A stretch of 64,000 nucleotides of DNA from Microcebus murinus (lineage: Eukaryota; Chordata; Mammalia; Primates; Cheirogaleidae): the NCBI RefSeq assembly GCF_040939455.1, contig NC_134109.1, forward strand, positions 35,047,501 through 35,111,500, written 5' to 3'. A program made the position numbers and the translations under genes. Each line of letters opens with the position of its first letter. Position 1 is the stretch's first letter. Of this stretch, positions 45,661 to 59,470 are shown in pieces. The notes beneath the pieces were generated by a model. It ran no database searches. It worked only from the letters and a program-made list of their open reading frames with translations, and was not told where the DNA came from.

Positions 45661-47299
45661 AGGAGATGTTAATTAATTTGTCTAAAGTAACAAAACCAAA
45701 AGGAGCCAACATTCAGAGACAGATTTATCTAATGATAAAGCCCTTGGTTCTCAACTCCAAATGAATTAAAGTAACATGGTTTGGCTGACCAAGGGATTAT
45801 TACTCTTCAAGGGCAGAGTTATAAGACAACATACTACCAAATTAACACACATAATCCATGAATTTCAATGGTAAGCAATTTAGGAGGATGAAACAGTGCA
45901 CATCCATGTTGTCTAGTTAACAATACAGGTAGACCCATCTCTTCTAGTAATAACAACCAAAAACAAAAGCAGCTTTGGCAAACAGATCTAGTGACTGCCA
46001 TACATCAGTGTGCATTTTCTCACAAGTGAACAGTCATTAGTATCTAAAAGACCTTGAGTAATTAGATGTCTGTATTTTACACTGGCTATCAAAAAATTAA
46101 AGGGTGAATAGTGTTTTACTACACCAAACTCCATGAATATATCTAGAAGCAGCAATTTTTAAAGACATCGGAAAATTTTTTAAAGAAACAATAAAAACTA
46201 ATGAAATCAAATTCAAACATTTTGTTGCCATTTGTCAGAATTAATGCATTTGTAGTTTTCTTACCTATAATTATAACCTTGGCCCTCATCTCTTGAGATA
46301 TGTAAATTACAGCTATACACTTCTTGAGTGTTTTTTCTTAAGATTTCCAGTGTACGATTCTTATGTCAGAGTCAAAAATGTCTTTGTTAAACCTGGGCAC
46401 ACAGCATACAAATCACAATGCTAATATTGGCTTATCTTTAAACATTCCCCTAAGAATTTCAAGTTCCTCTTCTAAAAACAGCATAGACGTAAAATTATCA
46501 TCAGGTAGGGTATACCTCACACCTAGTACAGTAACTGAAACACTATAAGCACTAAGTGATAAAGAATGAAGCTCATGTCATCAAATGAGTCAACCATAAG
46601 TATGAGTGCCATTAATTTAACTTTTCATGAGGACTTCATATCCTTAAAAAAAAAACAAAAAAAAACTTAGGATCAGTGTATTGTTGTTCACCAAACATAC
46701 CCTTTTTTCTTAATTTCATACTTAATGAGACATTCTCAATTACTTCCCACCAATTTATATTTGCATTCTACTTCCAATTGCCAATGCTTTTAAACTAATT
46801 GGAGGAATTTTAAAGAAATATTGAGCAGTTGACACTACTTCACTGTATCTCAACAGACAGAATATAAAACCAATATTTTTATTGGCAAAAAGTTCCTATA
46901 CTAAGTAAGAGTTATGGAGGCTTTTTTTGTTGTTATATCAAATTCTGGGGTGAGAGTGGAGGGAGAGGGAGACAAAGGTAACCATAAAACAGGCAGTGAT
47001 ATTCAGTGAGGCATAAAAGTACAAAAAAAAATCAGCTATTATAAATCATTATAGCTACACCAACTTTAATTTAATGCATCAGTTCACTGGTACCTAATAT
47101 TAGATGAAAAGCAGCCAAAGCAGGCTTTATTTACACCTATATGTGGAATAGTAACAGAAATGCTGTTACTAAAAAAAATTTAACTTAATCAACATTAGAA
47201 AATGAAATTTTACACATAGTACTATTTGAACTCAATTTGAAATGGGTGGGATGCATCACTTCTGAAGGATATCATTCTTCATTTTAAAAGTATTAAGAG

Positions 47300-47590
47300 A
47301 CCTCGAAGGCTCATGCCTGTATTCCTTGCACCTTGGGAGACAGGAGGATCACTAGGCCAGGAGTTTGAGACCAGCGTGGGCAATATAGTGAGACCCTGTC
47401 TCTACAAAAAATTTAAAAATTAGCCAGGCATAGTGGCATGTGTCAGTAGTTCCAGTTAGTCAGAAGGCTGAGGCAGGAGGATCCCTTGAGCCCAGGAGTT
47501 CAAGGCTGCAGTGAGCTATGATAGTACCGGTGCACTCCAGCTTAGGTGACAGAGCAAGACCCTGTCTATAAAAAAAAAAAAAAAAAAAAG
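47300..47590 (+). repeat. Alu (old)
   Basis: Both arms are visible (CCAGGAGTTTGAGACCAGCG and GGTGCACTCCAGCTTAGGTG); poly(A) then (GA)n tail. Confidence 0.85.
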
Positions 47591-48314
47591 AGAGAGAGAG
47601 AGAACTCTACCATTAACCATGAGGGAGTATTATTAGGGTCCAGAATTACCCTTTAAAAGTAAACAATTAGAAAACTATACAAACTATGTATCTAACATTG
47701 GACAATTGGCAGCTCAAAACTGATTCCTGAAAAAAAGGGAAACAGAACAGTTGAGCCCTATAATTGCCTATGATTTCTTTCTAAAAGCATTTTTCGGAAT
47801 GCAGTATGTAGAAAGGGAAACTCAAATAGAATCTAGTCCGTTGCTGAGTTGAAAAGACAGAGATCAGAATTCAGAAAGGCTAATACAACAAGAATTTTTG
47901 GACAAGGTCCCTGAAGTAAGAGAGCTACACAAAGACCTATTTAAAAAAATAAACAATAAAAGCATTCCCTTAAATTACCTGAATACCAAGCTACATGTGC
48001 ACAGGGTAAAAATCCATGAGGCTGGGCAAAAATAATTTCTGGGAAAGAAAAATCACTAAGTAGCTAATGCTGAATCATTCCCAGAGCTCAAAAAGAGCCA
48101 GGAATTATTCAAGTTCATACAAGCAAGATAGAGTCCTCAATGAACCCTTGGGACATTCAGAAGAGGTCCACTCTAGTAGAGGTCTATCTTAATAATGAAG
48201 CTAAATACGCAAATGTTACTTTAGACCTGTCCTAGAAACCTTAAAAACATTAGCACAAGAAAAACAAAAAAAAAGGAAAGAAAATACTAAAAAAAAAAAA
48301 AAAAAGTTACACAA

Positions 48315-49250
48315 AAAGGAGATTTGCTGCTTCTAAGCATGTCTCTAAAGACCTGGGTAGCAAAACTCTCCCACACAGGCCACCAAGCCTCCTGGGACTA
48401 CATACTCAAGCACACCCCCCAGGGTAGCAGTCTGCACAGCCACTGCTGCCACCAGAAAAGAGCCCAAGATGGTGAGGCAACTATCCCCACCATGCCCAAG
48501 AATAAGATAAGGGAGGTAAAAACAGATGCAGAGGTAAAAGAAAGAATGAATCCAAAAAAAGAGAGTTGGTGTATAAGGGGGATGGACAACAGTTGTATGG
48601 TCATTTAATTAAAACGTTAGGAAATGGATGATTACAAGCAAAGTATCTTGATGGTATAAAAAGGTTACGTCATATCAGAGGAAAGCTGAGAAAAAAAGAT
48701 TTAAGTAAATACCTCAGATATTATTATAGGTTGGTCTGCAACACTATCAGGATAACAAAGCTGATGTAATTTTCAAATACGATACAGATGAAGCTAAAGT
48801 TTGAAGGCAGATGGCAAGCTTCCAGAATATGCTTAAATTAATAAAACAGAGACATTTTGGTCCGGGAGAAGATGATGAAATCCACTGTGATGATACTGGA
48901 TATGATGATAAAGATCTTGGTGATATCTAAATTGAACTCAATGTTTTACATTCTAAATTTTTTTTTTATTGTTAACCCCAAAATGACATGGCTTCATTGT
49001 CAGAAAGTTAACCATCTTTTGTGTAGCATTCCAATTTTATTTTGAGGTCCCTTTCCTAAATAAATACATGAATTCCTGATGCTCAAATACTCTTTAAAGT
49101 AGTCCTTTGTCTTCCTGATGGTTCCTAATTAAATAAAAGTTTCATATATGCTAACAAATATTTTAAGAATTAAACTTGTATAACACCCAAGTGTGTCTGA
49201 TTTTAAACACCTATGCTCTGAATCATAACTCCCTTTAAATAAAAAAACAA
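48315..49250 (+). pseudogene. EIF1AX: EIF1AX-type processed pseudogene (translation initiation factor 1A)
   Basis: The parent encodes eIF1A, which binds the 40S subunit and helps scanning and start-codon choice. Here a leader (CACTGCTGCCACCAGAAAAG) precedes ATG at 48492 (MPKNK). The body follows eIF1A with damage: a RRIRGKLRKK-type block near 48664, a DYQDNKADVI block near 48740-48765, and an acidic C-terminus ending D-I-stop at about 48930. Then come 3' UTR words (GTTAACCCCAAAATGACATG). No introns are present, and stops and frameshifts occur throughout: the ATG frame ends at 48608, and a TGA follows AAAGTT near 48800. The end is approximate. EIF1AY is an equally possible parent name. Confidence 0.85.
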
Positions 49251-50379
49251 GGAAACAATATTTTTAATGAGTAGTATATTTGAAGATTTATGAGAAAAAT
49301 CCCACTATGCAAGAGAAAATGTTTATGGCATAAAGAAAAGTACAAGGGAATATCTGTCTTACACATAAGAAAACCAGGGCATTGAAAGGCAAAAGTGGGG
49401 AGTAGCAGGAGGAGGTGGTAATTACACAGCTAGCAATGTCAAACATGAATTTCAACCAAGCAATCTAATTCCAGACTACAAAGATGTCTTCCACAGCAAG
49501 CACTTTTCCCTGTACAGATCAGACATGTAAAAGAAAAGGATCCCCCAATCAATGAACTTGAGTTAGAACAAGAGATAAAACTCTTTGCCACCCCAAGAAT
49601 GCTACTACTAACTATGACTTTTAGAAGTCATTCTATCTAAAGAGCTCTAGACAGAGAAGTGAAAAATGAAGAGTCTGATCAAGTTTATGGCCCACCTGCC
49701 TCCAAGCCAAGCATGGCTGTCTCAGATGTCCCCATTCTTGTTCCTTCCTATTATCCATAGAAAAGAATATGCCTTTTGGGAGGGGAGTTCATTTGCAACC
49801 CCCTCTACTCTACCTGCAGCCTGACCATCCTTGGGGTCTGATTTCTCTTTCCAACAGTATCAAGCTATACGTTAGTTTACACAGCAGCGCTTTTCTAAGT
49901 CTTCTACCATTTCAGCATTAGGGAGTATTTCCTCCCTCAAGCAGATTATAGTTTTTAATAGTTGGCCCTAGAATCCCTTTCCTCGCCTGTATTTTAACAC
50001 ACTCCTCAAACTGGACAGCTTAGTATTTCTCAAATAATCATTCCGGACCAATGTTCTTGGTTCACTTGCAACATTCCTAATTATAATAATCCAAAGAGAA
50101 ATTATCAGCAAGTCAAAGACCTAGCTAGCCTTGATTCACAAACCAAGTTCTTTACTCACTGATTTGGTCACTTATTCTAATAAACACAGGTTGTGGCGCG
50201 TTTACCACATAAAATGCTTTTTTCTACTGAATAAAGGTAAATCTTTAAAATTGAAAAAATAAATAAATCTCTTATTTTCTCATGCACAACATCAAACAGA
50301 GTTGATCTAGATGATGTATAAAGAACTTTGCAGCTTGAAATAATTTAGGTAGTATCAATTTTTTTAAAAACATGGATTC

Positions 50380-50678
50380 AGGCCTGGTGCGGTGGCTCAC
50401 ACCTGTAATCGTAACATTCTGGGAGTCTGAGGACAGAGGATTACTTGAGCTCAGGAGTTCAATACCAGCAACACTGATTAAGAGTGAGACCCTGTCTCTA
50501 CTAAAAATAGAAAAATCAGCATGAGCCTGTATTCCCAGCTACTCGGGAGGCTGAGGCAAAAGGATAGCTTGGGCCTAGGAGTTTGAGGTTGCAGTGAGCT
50601 ACAATGACACCACTGTACTCTATCTGGGGTAACAGAGAGAGATTCTGTCTCAAGATAAATAAAAATAAATAAATAAAA
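50380..50678 (+). repeat. Strepsirrhine-type Alu
   Basis: CTGGTGCGGTGGCTCACACC start, CTACTCGGGAGGCTGAGGC inside, (AAAT)n tail. Confidence 0.85.
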
Positions 50679-51039
50679 GTATATTTAAGAATTTTTTTAA
50701 AAAGGATTCCTCCAAAATTCCCACTCAGTATCTCTATTTACTCATTGCCTACCACATGTTTGACACTGTACTATGTGTCAAGGATATAATAATGAGCAAG
50801 ACAGAGATAATCCCCACTGTCAGTGGATCTTAGAATCTACCAGGAAAGCAAAAATGAATGAATAATTGCATAATTTCCTATGCTTCTTAATATGTAGAGC
50901 CTGCACGCAACAGAGGGCTTTTGAACATGTCTAAAACATATCTGCCCAAAATATCCCCACAGTTCTCATTGAATTCTAGACATCATTAATTATCATCTTT
51001 TTGATCATCCTTGACTATTCTATTTAAAAAAAAAAAAAA

Positions 51040-51290
51040 ATTCCCTATCACCTTCCCTGACATACTTACTTTTCTCTAAAACACTTGTCACTATCTGATG
51101 TACCTGTTTAGTATCAGTATACCTGCTAGAATATAAACTCCATCAGATCAGTAATTTGTCTGTTTTGTTCACTAGTCCACTCAGAGTCTAGAATAGTGTC
51201 TAATTTATTCACTTTTCATTCAGTCTAGAACAGTGCCTGGAATATAACAGACACTTAATAAATATTGCTGAATTATGAATAAATGAGTAC
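51040..51290 (+). repeat. L2 3' end
   Basis: GTTTTGTTCACTAGTCCACT, GAACAGTGCCTGGAATATAA and CTTAATAAATATTGCTGAAT. Confidence 0.75.
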
Positions 51291-51369
51291 AATGAAGTAA
51301 AGTACAAATAATATAAAAGTATATGAAATAAGAAATCATTTACATTAATGTATATAATGTTTTTATCTA

Positions 51370-51988
51370 CATGATCTGAGAGACTAAAATAGACACCCCT
51401 TTATCAACTAACTTGGGCCCTAAGGTTAAGGAAACAAAAGTGCGTAGCAAATTTCCAAATTCCTATAACTGTAAGAAAAACCATACCTTTGCTAAACTTC
51501 CTATAATGAAAACTATCAGGCTGATTTACAACACAAACAACTATAATTCTGGGACAGAGGACAGTCCTTACAAGCATTCTTTTCTGATAAGTAAGTGCAG
51601 ATCTTAAACCACCTTTAATCAGCTTATAGAGGCTGCACAAAAACTGTCTTTGTGTCCTATAGTTCATCTTTTGACATAAAGAGCCAAATTCCACCTCGTT
51701 TAATGCTAAAGCCCTGCCCCAAAGTGAACATAGGATGTATGTTACATACATACCCATTGCACATGTGCTTGGCTCCCCTCACAAATATATACAGCATTTC
51801 CCCCAAACCTGCTGAATATGTATGATACTGACTCTGTAAGGCATAAAACCCAAACTGTCCTTCCTCTCTTTGAAGAAAGAGCACCTTCAACCCATATTGG
51901 AGACTATCTCTTCCTGGTGTGCAAACCAGTATCACCAATAAAACTCTCCTCTCTACTATTTAGCCATCGTGATGGTCTTTTGAACATT
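51370..51988 (+). repeat. Solitary LTR, probably ERV class I
   Basis: The right end reads CACCAATAAAACTCTCC (polyadenylation signal at 51937) then AGCCATCGTGATGGTCTTTT and GAACA, typical of a class I LTR R-U5. The left boundary is a guess. Minus-strand ORFs of 93-117 residues across it are chance. Confidence 0.55.
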
Positions 51989-52257
51989 GAGGTACATGTT
52001 TTCATGTAACAACTTAAAATATTAACTATAAATGCTATCATTCATGTTTACAGTATAAATCTAGGTATTTCATTCCAGTTTTTCTATAATTCCTTTAATA
52101 TAAATTTTTTAAGCATTTAAAGCATTTAAAACAGAATGGTTTGCTAAATAAGATTCATATTTTTATACTAGAAGAGAATCAACACCTAACGAGATGATTT
52201 ATTCTCCATATAATAAACTAACTCACTTTAAAAGATATGAACAAACAAAATGAGATT

Positions 52258-52392
52258 ACTAGCCAAGCACAGTGACACACACCTATAGCCCCAGCTACTC
52301 CAGAGGCTGAAGCAGGAAGATCGCTTGAGCCCAGGAGATCAAGTCCAGCATGGGTACCACAGTGAGACCCTGTCTCTGTAACAGATAATCTT
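52258..52392 (+). repeat. FLAM-like Alu monomer
   Basis: AGCCAAGCACAGTGACACAC start and GAGACCCTGTCTCTGTAAC end. Confidence 0.75.
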
Positions 52393-52620
52393 ATTTTTTC
52401 AGAAGTAAAAAAGTAAAACAGAAAGAGAAAGAGATCTAAAATAACCCTTCAAGGTTTACAGTCTGATGCCTTTGCTTTATATGCTCACAGTTTCTGAAGA
52501 TTTTATAGCTAAATCTACAGTTTTTAAAGATTTTATAGTTAAATATCTAGAAAATACAAAAGACTTATTTCAAATTTGATGTTTCAGAATTCAAAGGACT
52601 ACATGGCCTCAAAAATAAAA

Positions 52621-52768
52621 CTTTTTTTTAAAAGACAGGGTCTCTCTGTCTCCCAGGCTGCAGTACAGTGGGATAATCATAGCTCACTGCAGGCTCAAAC
52701 AATCCTCCCGCCTCAGCCTCCCCACTAGCTGAAACTATAGGCACAAGCCATCACGCTCAATTCAATAC
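52621..52768 (-). repeat. FLAM-like Alu monomer
   Basis: AAAAGACAGGGTCTCTCTGT, CAATCCTCCCGCCTCAGCCT. Confidence 0.75.
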
Positions 52769-52911
52769 TTTCATTTGTAACTAAGCAATGTTAACCATTT
52801 TTAATATCATTCAAAAACTTAAAGAGACCCACAGACACAGTTTTCAAACTGAATCATTTATGGCTTAAAACTCCATTCAACGTGTTCTTATGGAGAATAA
52901 AAAAATAAGGG

Positions 52912-53205
52912 CATGACCAAGTGTAGTGGCTCACAGAGGTAATCTCAACTCTTTGGGAAGCCCAATCAGGAAGATCACTTGAGGCCAGGAGTTTAAGACC
53001 AGCCTGGGCAACATAGTGAGACCACCTTTCTCTAAAATAAAATAAAATAGCCAGTCCTAGTGGCACAAACCTGTATTTCCAGTGACTCTGGAGGCTGAGG
53101 TGGGAGGATTACTTGAGCTCAGGAGTTCGAGGTTACAGAGAATTGTGATTACACCACTGCACTCTAGCCTGGGCGACAGTGCAAGGCCACATCTCTATAA
53201 AGAAA
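52912..53205 (+). repeat. Alu (old)
   Basis: GGAGTTTAAGACCAGCCTGG, CACCACTGCACTCTAGCCTG. Confidence 0.85.
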
Positions 53206-53677
53206 AAATAGTAAGGTTGCTATACCATTTCTAATAAAATAAGTTTGTTATAAGCAATTATGTATAGAAGGCAACATTTTTGATTAATCCATTAATTTAT
53301 CCTGATAAAAACAGTAAGTTACTGAAAGAAATTAAGAAGAAAATAGTAATAATTTAATATGCCCTATTCAACTATAGAAACTAATAATATTGACTAGATA
53401 TAACCAAGACTCCCAAAAAGCATGTCTTTTCTCTTCAAAATTAAGAAAGTCAGTAGTCATAATAAGCAAAGAACAGAGCCAAAACAAATCCTTACATAAA
53501 AAAGGTAGTTCAATCTAATATTTATTAATAACTACATCCAAATTAAGTTTTTTAAATACATATAAAAAAGCTAAAAAGTTTTCAGTTCTCCATCATTTAA
53601 TTATGCAGACATGTCTCAAAGTACCTCTAAAACAAAATTAAAATTATTATTAAATGTTTCCCTATCACTTACACATT

Positions 53678-53814
53678 TTTTATAATTTTTTGTACAGATG
53701 GGATCTTGCTACGTTGTCCTGGCAGCTCTCAAAAACTGCTAGCCTCAAGTAATCCTCCCACCTTGACTTCTCAAAGCACTGGAATTATAGAGATGAGACA
53801 TGCCTGGCCTTACA
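53678..53814 (-). repeat. Alu fragment
   Basis: GATGGGATCTTGCTACGTTG and CAAGTAATCCTCCCACCTTG; strongly diverged. Confidence 0.65.
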
Positions 53815-54359
53815 TAGGTTTTAAAATATTACTGTTCATTTTAAAACTGTACCTTTTGAGTGTTTACCCTTAGAGTAAATAGTAAATGTTATAGGTAAAT
53901 GTTGAATGTTAAAGGTATTTTCCTCTGGTTACCTATATTCTTCCAGTTAGAAAATACAGAATTATTTAATGTAGCTATATTGTACCCATATAGGACAATG
54001 GAACATCAACCAATAACTATAATATGTTCACTGATACAGATATCAAGTTAAAAATAAATTTATCCAAACACATTTCAAAGTAAGCTTATTATTTTTAAAT
54101 AGCAGCACATGGTCATGGTAAAACAAAAGAAACAATAACGTTAGTACATAAAGGGAGTTCTACTGTACTACATTCTGGGTATTACCAAAACTTACTTAAC
54201 TATTTTTCCCATTAATAATTTCCATGTTTTAATGAAATATCTCTAATACAATGAATGGGATACTCTCCACTTCCTCACTTACTAAAATGCTACACAGCCC
54301 AAATCATTCTCCACAAAATACACATTCATTTATTTAAATATTTTTATGTTTCTATTGGA

Positions 54360-54490
54360 TGCCATTCACTATTCTAGACAGTCTAAATTCCATGACTGTA
54401 GGAACTGAGTCTAATTTAATCATTGCTTTATTTCTAGTAATTTGTGTAGTATTTGGTACATAGTAGACCTTCATATACGTGTTGAAGGAA
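54360..54490 (+). repeat. L2 3' end
   Basis: ATTCCATGACTGTAGGAACT, GTATTTGGTACATAGTAGAC, then GTGTTGAAGGAATGG. Confidence 0.65.
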
Positions 54491-54839
54491 TGGATAGCCA
54501 TCCTCATCCATTTATCATTCTTCATTTCTGCAACTACCTCCCTTTTTAACTGTGATACTGGGGTTTTTTTTTTCCATTTTTTCTAACAGATCCATAACCT
54601 CAGAAGGTAAATATTTATTTGTTTGTTTGTTTATTTATTTATTTTAAATTGGCAGCAGCCACCGCAGCACATGTAGCCCTCATTTTTGCCATAGCCGTCC
54701 TTTTAGGGAAGATAGATTTTATTATGTGTACCAACCCTACTAAATGTTTTCCAAAAATTAAGCCACAGTTCCTGTTCTCCAGATGAGATGGAACAGGGAC
54801 CCCTCTTAAGAACTGCTGGGCTCCCAAGTAGAGAAATAA

Positions 54840-55395
54840 AGGAAAAATCGTGAGTTCCTTCAAGAAAAATTCCAGGCACCTACCTAGCCTTAAAAAGTAA
54901 ATGAACAACCTAATAAACAAGAAAATAGTAAAAAGAATCAAGCTAGCCAGAGTCACAAGATATTTTGGTTCCCTACAGAAACTAAAAGAAGACATCTTAA
55001 CAGGCTGTTCTTGAGTTCTTTTTCAGAACCCCCCAACAGATGTAAAACTTCTATCACAAAGACCTAAGATAAGAGGGAACTCAGGACTGAAGGCTGACTG
55101 CCCTTCTTTCTTCTAAATTTCCTGAGGGACCGGGAAAGAGCCATACTCACAGGACAAATCAATGTTTAACATCTATAAATTGATTTACCATTTTGCTTGC
55201 AATTTCTCTATGTATCCCTGCCTTTAAAAACCCCTGTTTGTAAGTCATTGGGGAATTTGGGTCTTAAGTGTTAGGTACCCACTGCCCTTGCCTGGTGCCA
55301 TACAATAGATGACCTTTTTTCCCACTGCAAATCTCAGTGTCGGTGTCTGGTTTTACTGTGCCTAGGTGAGCGGACCCCAGTTTAGTTCAGTAACA
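54840..55395 (+). repeat. Solitary LTR, probably ERV class I
   Basis: The right end has AATCTCAGTGTCGGTGTCTG, TTTTACTGTGCCTAGGTGAG and TTTAGTTCAGTAACA, a class I U5 pattern. Upstream 'CCTGCCTTTAAAAACCCCTG' could be the TATA region. The left boundary is unresolved; the 118-residue antisense ORF (54639-54995) overlaps it and is not recognised. Confidence 0.55.
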
Positions 55396-56409
55396 AAGAG
55401 TCTTACAAAATCACCAAATTCAGAGGCTGAAGACTGTGAAAACAAACTTCTAATTTTAGGGCCACACAACACTACAGAGTAATAAGCCTTTATCACTCAC
55501 AGTTTAGGATCACTATGGGGAACCAAGTAGATGAATATGGAGGGGAAAAAAACAGTATTAAAATGCTACCTTTTGGAAGGTCTGCTTAGCTGTGTTTTTA
55601 AAAGTTCATTTTGAGCTTCAAAACATCATTCAAAGGGAATGTGAATCTAACAGTTGGATATGTTTTTCCTTGGTCTTTCTAACAGTTCAGTGGAAATTAA
55701 GAGTAGGAGCATTCGCATGCTATATACCAGTGCTAAACTGCAAATGGTCCAGCTGGCACACACAGAAAAATCCTAAAAGTTCAATTAAACTGCGAAGTTA
55801 TAACAGAATTCATAAAATATTTATTTTGCTTTTCCATGAAAAATATCCTAAATATGAGGGGGGGAAAGAACCACTGAAACACCAAAACATACCAAAATGT
55901 TTTTTATTTCTATGTTTTTACCTTTAAAATCAGTACAAAACAGAGCTGCTGAGAAACTTCTAGATGTGCTTACCCTGTTTTCTTTCATTTGCAAAATACA
56001 GATAGTATAGAGATTAAATTAGCATCACAAACCTAGAAAGAACCTAGAGACATTCTTCCTTTGGCCTCTTAGCTCATTTACTCTTAGGCCAGTCTATACA
56101 CATTAGAAATGTATCCACAACAAAGAATTGTCCTGCTCAAGGTAGGTGTGGGGATAGGAGATGAGGTCAGAGTCAAGGTGGGAGTTTGGGGGGAGGAATG
56201 TCAGCCACCTAAGGATAAGGTCCCATAAGATTGTTAAAAGAAATGTCATGATCCAATTTCCATTTTAATATGATCACCCTAAATTTATACTTGAATGTTA
56301 AATGCATATGAATGAAATATGCATATGTTGATTATGGCCATGTATTCTGGTTCTTAAATGTTTAGGATAACAACCAAAAATCTTGGTGACAGAGGATGTT
56401 GGTTTCAAT

Positions 56410-56522
56410 AAGAGCTTGGATATCAACTTGGTTCCTTAAAAAGAAAAAAAAAAAAAATAGCAGAAAACTTGGTTCCTTAAAAAGAAAAAAAAAAAAAAAA
56501 AAAAAAAAAGAGCTTGGATATC
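56410..56522 (+). mobile_element. Very short poly(A)-tailed insert with target-site duplication
   Basis: AAGAGCTTGGATATC occurs at 56410-56424 and 56508-56522. The 83 bp between consist of two copies of AACTTGGTTCCTTAAAAAG, each followed by a long A run (about 15 and 25). Only the spacer TAGCAGAA separates them. It has the shape of an L1-mediated insertion of an A-rich RNA fragment. Source unknown. Confidence 0.75.
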
Positions 56523-56779
56523 TCTCCAGCTTCAAAAAGGATATGCTACCAGGTACTGTGTTTTTAGGAACATACCCTATTATTCTTTTTAGACAGCAAA
56601 ATTCTTTAAAGTAATGATAGTACTATGATGCTATATATCTTTTATGTCCCCAATATTTAAAATATACAAGGTATTCAATAAATGTTCACTGATATCACTG
56701 AAAATTCAGATATGCACTAGTCCATTCAAATTAAAATATTTTAGGTAACAAAATTCTATTAAAATATATACAAAAATAT

Positions 56780-57240
<461 letters not shown>

Positions 57241-57598
57241 TTAAAAAGGAGTGAAATTTCTGATACATGCTATGATGTAGATGAACCTTGACATCATGCT
57301 AAAGTGAAATAAATCAGTCACAAAAGGACATATATAATATGATTCAATTCATACGCATATGACATACCTAGAGTAGTCAAAATCAGAAAGACAGAAGTAG
57401 AATAGTAATTAAAAGGGCTAGAGGTAAAGGAAAATGGGGAGTTACTATTTAATGGATACAGAGTTTCAATTCAGGATGATGAAGCTGTTCTGGAGAAGGA
57501 CAGTGGTGATGATATCACAACAGTGTAAATGCACTTAATGCACTAAAAAATGGTTAAATGGCAAATTTTGTTAGGTATATTTACCACAATAAAAGGGG
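57241..57598 (+). repeat. L1 3' end and 3' UTR, part 2
   Basis: GATGAACCTTGACATCATGC, AAGACAGAAGTAGAATAGT and a 'GGTATATTTACCACAATAAA' end fit an L1MA/L1MB-type 3' UTR. Confidence 0.75.
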
Positions 57599-58135
57599 GA
57601 TGGATTGGAATATGTATCACTATGATATCATTTTAAGAATGATTTGCCTAATAATACTTCATAAATTAAATATAAAATCATAGAATTCTAATAGTTTTTA
57701 ACATTAAATTATTAATAAAGTAGTTATAAAAATAATCACCCAGTTTTATATTTAAGTATGTTTCCTTCAAAAGCAAACACAATACAAAAAAATACTTGAA
57801 AAATAAAGTTATTTGATTTCTGCAGTACCTTTAATACATTTGCTGTAACTCTGCAAACTCTTTGCCTATAACAAAAATAAACATGGCTGTAATCAACATA
57901 TCCATATGTCTTTTTTTAATAGTCACACATAAATTCATCCTCATTTTCTCAGCAGAAGCTTGTTTGCACTTAATGTTTTCACAATTAAGGTTTGATTCTC
58001 TTTTCTTTTATCCTTTTCCTTGGGGATAAGAACTATATGCCTGCAAAAACTATATTCTGTGCAACATTTTTAGCGTGGTTAACAAGTATCTGATAAAAGC
58101 CATAACATGTCAAATAAAATGATAAACTGAGATAT

Positions 58136-58305
58136 TTTTAGAGACAAGGTCTTGCTATGTTCCCCAGGCAAGAGTGTAGTGGCTATTCACAGATGCAATC
58201 ATAGCACACTATAGCCTGGAACTTCAGGACTCAAGCAATCCTCCCACTTCAGCCTCTTGAATAGCTGGGACTACAGGCTCAACTCATGGAGCCCAGCTAA
58301 ACTGA
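58136..58305 (-). repeat. FLAM-like Alu monomer
   Basis: AGTGTAGTGGCTATTCACAG and TATAGCCTGGAACTTCAGGA carry the 7SL-like segment of early monomers. Confidence 0.75.
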
Positions 58306-59374
58306 AATTTCTTTAAAGTGACTAGCAAACAGTATGCTAAATTATCCCCTAAACTTTGGAAACAAGAAAATAAGTTAAAATTTACATTCATATGAATATA
58401 TACAGAAGCTGACTCAAACTGCTACAAAATATAAAGACAGTGACATTTTGCTGGTTATTTATGAAAGTGATTAACGTTCAAACAAATCTAATCAAAATTC
58501 ATGGAACTACAATATCTTTAAAAATACAAACTCCCTCGTTCATCACTCTCCAACCCTTCAATACAATATACCACACATACATTGATTTCTATTCTGCGAT
58601 TATGTCAAAGAAATTATTAATATATTGATTTAACACAGTTAAACTCAATAATAATTGATTTAATTCATAACTCATTTAACATGATTCATTTATGAGTCCT
58701 GACTTTAATTTTGCAACTAAACTTTAATATTGGTTTATTAGTTTTCTCTAATAATTACCACACTAGGAAATGTTCAGTTTTATTTTCTAATTTCTGCTCA
58801 CAAAACCATTATATACTGAAATCTTATTAAAATCTAAACTGACCTAAGTTAAAATGAATAAAAGCAAAGAAAAAGTATGTTCAGGTGTCTGACTTCCTAA
58901 CTATGTATATCCCTTCTAGAGGTACTATTTCAAGTGAAAATAAATCCTTTGAGTCCATAATTTCCTTACTATCCCAATGAATTACATTAAGGGTAGTATA
59001 ATAAGCTACTGTAGAATCCCGTACAAAAACACTCTAGAGATTTACTTTTCCTTATTATATTCTTCCTGCTATATAGTCTTTAAAAAGATACTGTGGTTTT
59101 TGTGTCCAAAAGATCTACCTAGCAAAATCCACCTATTCATATAAGTTTTTATCAATTTAACATTCAGATTCAGATTCAACAAAAATTTCCTGGAATACAC
59201 TAGGAAATGAATTTCAACCACTACTTTATGAAGCAGGTATTACTGACCTTATGTCAAAGGAATATGAGGTTCAGAAAAACAAAATAATTCGATCCTACAA
59301 CTAGTAACTACTGAATTCAAGGAAGAATTAGAATCCAAACATGACTGATGCCAAAAGGAAGGAGGAAGAGAATA

Positions 59375-59470
59375 CTTGTTGCATGCCAAATATGGATTGG
59401 GGTTCAGGCATGTAATATACTTTTGCACAGATTTCCTCATTTAATTCTCATCTTTGCTTTGTAAGGTATG
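59375..59470 (-). repeat. MIR, left part, interrupted by an LTR
   Basis: CCTCATTTAATTCTCATCTT and GTAAGG lead to the insertion point; the MIR resumes at 60118 with TAGGCACTATCTCCACTG. Confidence 0.7.

Noticed and set aside
51404..51938. Overlapping minus-strand ORFs of 117 and 93 residues
   Set aside because: Antisense to an LTR; no gag, pol or env similarity seen.
54639..54995. 118-residue minus-strand ORF
   Set aside because: Overlaps a probable LTR and its flank; no recognised domain.
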